A DNA stretch of 64,000 nucleotides, taken from assembly GCF_005885605.1 (NCBI RefSeq), contig NZ_SZVP01000016.1, forward strand, positions 28,426 through 92,425, read 5' to 3'. The position numbers and the translations under genes were made by a program. Within the stretch, counting starts at the first letter, position 1. Each line of letters starts with the position of its first letter. Below the pieces are notes generated by a model, which was not told where the DNA came from, searched no databases, and worked only from the letters and a program-made list of their open reading frames with translations. The DNA is from Colwellia ponticola. Its GTDB lineage: Bacteria; Pseudomonadota; Gammaproteobacteria; Enterobacterales; Alteromonadaceae. Below, piece after piece: positions 63,885-64,000 of this stretch.

Positions 63885-64000
63885 AAAAGGGGACAATCTT
63901 GGAAAGCTTTGCTCATTGAGCGATAAATATCGTTTGGTTTTCTTTAGTCAAGTAACACGCAGTACGTGATTTTACATTTTCATGTCTTTGTCAGTCTTCA
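63885..64000 (-). other. 23S-5S spacer of the rRNA operon
   Basis: AT-rich DNA upstream of the 5S gene with no sign of 23S rRNA in this window, so the 23S 3' end must lie beyond base 64000. No tRNA was found in it. Confidence 0.6.

Overview
This AT-rich window looks like a piece of chromosome from a marine gammaproteobacterium of the Alteromonadales, most like Colwellia. That call rests on gene order and protein style: ycgN-ycgL-rnd-rluB-yciO-rnm-trp, hemA-prfA-prmC-sirB2-sirB1-kdsA, lolB-ispE-prs-rplY-pth-ychF, and ppnN-xni. No search was run. No prophage, insertion sequence with a transposase, or CRISPR array was seen. Almost every gene is a core or conserved accessory gene.

Layout. 1-5944 (minus strand): cell-wall and RNA-processing genes ending in the PHP phosphatase rnm, divergent from the trp operon. 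6193-13724 (plus): the tryptophan operon trpE-G-D-CF-B-A, preceded by a Trp-rich leader peptide and attenuator terminator, and then by a second Trp-rich leader-like peptide. About 13770-14408 (minus): a long CsrB-type regulatory RNA with about 27 GGA motifs, its own terminator and a GacA/UvrY-type upstream activating site. 14604-22713: two cyclic-di-GMP proteins, a DUF3192 lipoprotein, syd and queF. 22823-26840 (plus): ppnN, xni, a second DUF3192 protein and an NAD-type isocitrate dehydrogenase. 26911-30279 (minus): rlmM, a DUF423 protein, an alpha/beta hydrolase and gcvA, with a possible small RNA divergent from gcvA. 31021-38149 (minus): kdsA, a DUF819 carrier, sirB1, sirB2, prmC, prfA and hemA. 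38374-43929 (plus): lolB, ispE, prs, rplY, pth and ychF.

44406-46020: a tRNA operon (Met-Leu-Gln-Gln-Leu-Met) whose tail is expanded into 312-bp tandem repeats. Each full repeat holds a terminator-like hairpin, an intact tRNA-Met and a broken tRNA-Leu. 46370-63548: a TonB-dependent receptor, a Ser/Thr protein kinase, a HIT protein, a YlqF-type GTPase, DUF3422, RNase HI, an MFS transporter, YajD, an acyl-CoA thioesterase, miaE, a sulfotransferase, and a two-gene unit pairing an acetyl-CoA hydrolase/transferase-GNAT fusion with a histone-deacetylase-family enzyme. 63615-64000 (minus): the end of an rRNA operon with 5S rRNA, a degenerate second 5S fragment and the terminator.

The strongest non-coding signals are the CsrB-like RNA with its activating site, the tandem Trp-rich leaders before trpE, and the tRNA tandem array. 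All are read from the sequence. Function is inferred from known families.
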